From: CAVPHV01 sp963704825
GTDB taxonomy: Bacteria > Actinomycetota > Acidimicrobiia > Spongiisociales > UBA5794
Reading direction: 5' to 3'
DNA length: 64,000 nt
NCBI GenBank assembly: GCA_963704825.1
Contig: CAVPHV010000018.1
Coordinates: forward strand, 124,001 to 188,000
In this document: one piece after another, positions 62,609 to 64,000 of the stretch
How the letters are laid out: the number at the start of each line of letters is the position of its first letter
Position numbering within the stretch: the first letter of the stretch is position 1
The notes under the pieces: model-generated
The model's input: only the letters and a program-made list of their open reading frames with translations
Told to the model about the DNA's origin: nothing
Databases searched by the model: none
Position numbers and translations under genes: made by a program

Positions 62609-62757
62609 GCTGGCTGCTCGAGCTCGGTGGTCACCGTTCCGGTGAAGAGGCACGACCAGTGCTCCGGGGTGACGTCGCCGACTCTTCCCCCACCCGTCAG
62701 CGTGGAGTAGGCACCGGTCCCTTCGATGACTTTCCATCCGCCGCGGTACGAGTGCCA
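62609..62757 (-). pseudogene. Decayed fragment of a secreted beta-rich protein
   Basis: The minus-strand frame encodes WHSYRGGWKVIEGTGAYSTL, then TGGGRVGDVTPEHWSCLFTG and TVTTELEQ. The GTGAYSTLTGGG...FTGTV pattern is what the C terminus of exported beta-barrel proteins looks like. A TGA stands directly before it and no start codon precedes it, so it looks like the 3' remnant of a lost gene. It could be chance. Confidence 0.35.
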
Positions 62758-62804
62758 TCACCAGGTCTCGTGGATGCGAGGGGGATTCAGGCGTCGACCT
62801 GCGT

Positions 62805-63299
62805 TCATCGGATCAGGTAGGGCTCCCAGCTCGGGTCGGGGCGCGCTCCGGTGGCGACGACGAGCCAGCTTCGGTGACGGGGCGCTACCGGCCGCCGCCG
62901 TAGGTGCAGCCCGGCCTGGTCGGGGGTACGGCCGCCCTTCTTGGAGTTGCAGCGCCGACAAGCAGCCACCACGTTCTCCCACGTGTGCGCTCCGCCCTGG
63001 GATTTTGGAACAACGTGATCGAGGTTCTCCGCTTGGTGGCCGCAGTACTGGCATGCGTGGTCATCACGCAGGAACACGGTCTTGCGATTGAGCGGCACCC
63101 GACGCGAATACGGGACCTTCACGAAGTGGCGCAACCTGATCACCGTGGGCGAGGCGAACTCAATTCGCTCCGAACGCCACAGCTTGCCGTTGGAGGCGAC
63201 CACGTCTGCCCGCTCGCGGAGGACGAGCACGACAGCTCGCCGCACCGGGACCACCGAGAGCGGCTCGTATGACGCATTGAGCACCAGTGCGCCTGACAT
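62805..63299 (-). CDS. HNH endonuclease family protein
   Basis: 164 residues. Zinc-type HNH motif CQYCGHQAENLDHVVPKSQG followed by WENVVAACRRCNSKKGGRTP, with both Cys pairs and the His/Asn set intact. The N-terminal part (VLNASYEPLSVVPVRRAVVL) is typical of a stand-alone family common in actinobacteria whose role is unknown. ATG 63299 with TAGCCT seven bases upstream. The long frame to 63974 is the read-through of the antiporter region and is rejected. Confidence 0.9.
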   Translation of the reverse strand: MSGALVLNASYEPLSVVPVRRAVVLVLRERADVVASNGKLWRSERIEFASPTVIRLRHFVKVPYSRRVPLNRKTVFLRDDHACQYCGHQAENLDHVVPKSQGGAHTWENVVAACRRCNSKKGGRTPDQAGLHLRRRPVAPRHRSWLVVATGARPDPSWEPYLIR

Positions 63300-63306
63300 G
63301 GCTGGC

Positions 63307-63312
63307 AGGCTA
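63307..63312 (-). promoter_or_regulatory. Leaderless-type -10 box of the HNH gene
   Basis: TAGCCT on the minus strand ends seven bases before ATG 63299. Confidence 0.45.
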
Positions 63313-63349
63313 CCAGCGCGAAGTGAGGGCAAAGGACGCGCGGCCGGGG

Positions 63350-64000
63350 TCAGTCCTGCGAAGTCGGGAGTAGCGGGCGTACCACTCTGCCGCGGGTGGG
63401 CACGTTCTCGACCGGCTTGCTCTCGGGGAGATCGCCGGCATCCGGATGGGCCGCATACCAGTTGGCATAGCGCTCGGAACCGGGATTGGAGGTCATCCCG
63501 TGGGCGAACACGCTCAGCGCCATTGTGCACAACGCCAGCGTCATGATGACCTCGGCGCCGGGAAGCGAAGTGTCTGTGACGACGACCAGGGCGAAGATCA
63601 CGGTCGCAATCCCCCGCGGTCCAAACCACCCCAGGTAGAGAATCGTTTGCACCGAGAGATGGGCACCAATCATGGAAATGGTGACTGGGATCATCCGCAC
63701 CACGGTCAGCGCCAGCACCGCCATCACCACGACCTGCCAGGTCATCGTCTCGAGGGCAAAGCCTAGGCCAACGGCGCCGAAGATCATGAAGGCGACCTGC
63801 GTCATCACCTTGCCGAAGTCGTCTGCGAACTGCTCGTTGTCGCCCAATTCTCCATCGGTGAGCCTGCCGTACGCCAATCCCCCGACGAAGGCGGCGATGA
63901 AGCCGCTCCCCCCGAGCGGATCGGCGATGCCGTAGCAGAGCGCCGCCATCGCCACCACGGCGATACGACTCCACGTGGGGCTCAACCAGCCTGACCGCTT
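63350..64000 (-). CDS. Na+/H+ antiporter (CPA1/NhaP-like), C-terminal part, runs off right edge
   Basis: The frame is open from the right edge (KRSGWLSPTW...) to the stop at 63350, 216 residues in the window. Membrane helices include GSGFIAAFVGGLAYGRL, IFGAVGLGFALETMTW and YLGWFGPRGIATVIFALVVV; GPRG(I/L)A is a hallmark of NhaP/CPA1 exchangers. A soluble tail follows the last helix. The N-terminal helices lie outside the window. An internal TTG at 63985 is not taken as a start because the fold is incomplete without the missing part. Confidence 0.88.
   Translation of the reverse strand, partial: KRSGWLSPTWSRIAVVAMAALCYGIADPLGGSGFIAAFVGGLAYGRLTDGELGDNEQFADDFGKVMTQVAFMIFGAVGLGFALETMTWQVVVMAVLALTVVRMIPVTISMIGAHLSVQTILYLGWFGPRGIATVIFALVVVTDTSLPGAEVIMTLALCTMALSVFAHGMTSNPGSERYANWYAAHPDAGDLPESKPVENVPTRGRVVRPLLPTSQD

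Noticed and set aside
1..64000. tRNA, rRNA, CRISPR array, prophage or intact insertion sequence
   Set aside because: No direct-repeat/spacer array, cloverleaf with CCA-type context, rRNA segment, transposase, integrase or phage structural gene was seen by reading the gaps and frames.

Overview
The window is high-GC DNA, almost fully coding, from an actinobacterium. I place it, by inference only, near the Acidimicrobiia. The supporting signs are a division and cell-wall cluster with SepF and a DivIVA-like protein but no FtsA, a tandem pair of Get3/ArsA-like ATPases, a wax-ester synthase/DGAT, an ileS T-box that appears to act on translation, and frequent leaderless starts. In those starts a TANNNT box ends 6 to 8 bases before an ATG or GTG; nine such starts are listed. 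No rRNA, tRNA, CRISPR array, phage or intact insertion sequence was seen.

Layout. 1-12.2 kb: 5' part of trpE running off the left edge, a secreted beta-propeller protein, a CcdA-type thiol transporter, MFS and MATE transporters whose 3' ends overlap, endonuclease III, a xanthine-type phosphoribosyltransferase, a two-domain ThyX-like protein and the Get3-like pair. 12.3-20.4 kb: an EAL phosphodiesterase with a dead GGDEF domain, dnaE, and two adjacent phosphofructokinases whose motifs predict different phosphoryl donors (PPi and ATP). 20.5-27.9 kb: WS/DGAT, the operon dksA-like/lspA/rluD, yggU, and ileS under a T-box.

27.9-46.7 kb is one long minus-strand cluster for peptidoglycan synthesis and division: mraZ-rsmH-ftsL-ftsI-murE-murF-mraY-murD-ftsW-murG-murC-murB-ftsQ-ftsZ-pgeF-yggS-sepF-yggT-divIVA. 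Most junctions overlap by 4 to 19 bases. It starts from a TTGACA promoter whose -10 region lies over three MraZ-type repeats. Two junctions carry extra signals: a perfect 17-bp inverted repeat buries the rsmH ribosome binding site, and a 20-codon ORF ends one base before the ftsI start.

46.8-56.7 kb is the most accessory-looking part. A seven-gene minus-strand operon holds a membrane-anchored prolyl-iminopeptidase-like hydrolase, a 31-residue ORF, ABC ATPase, ABC permease, an eight-helix membrane protein and two more alpha/beta hydrolases. It diverges from an OmpR-type regulator and a soluble hybrid histidine kinase. Between them lie three GTTGA direct repeats with an exact 11-bp period, the arrangement expected for an OmpR/PhoB-family operator. 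I propose this as a sensor-controlled peptide or antibiotic handling system. That is an inference.

56.9-64 kb: a minus-strand operon of SDR, DUF427, NAD-binding/DUF2867, photolyase and SDR proteins, a four-helix membrane protein, a decayed fragment of a secreted protein, an HNH endonuclease, and the C-terminal part of a Na+/H+ antiporter running off the right edge.
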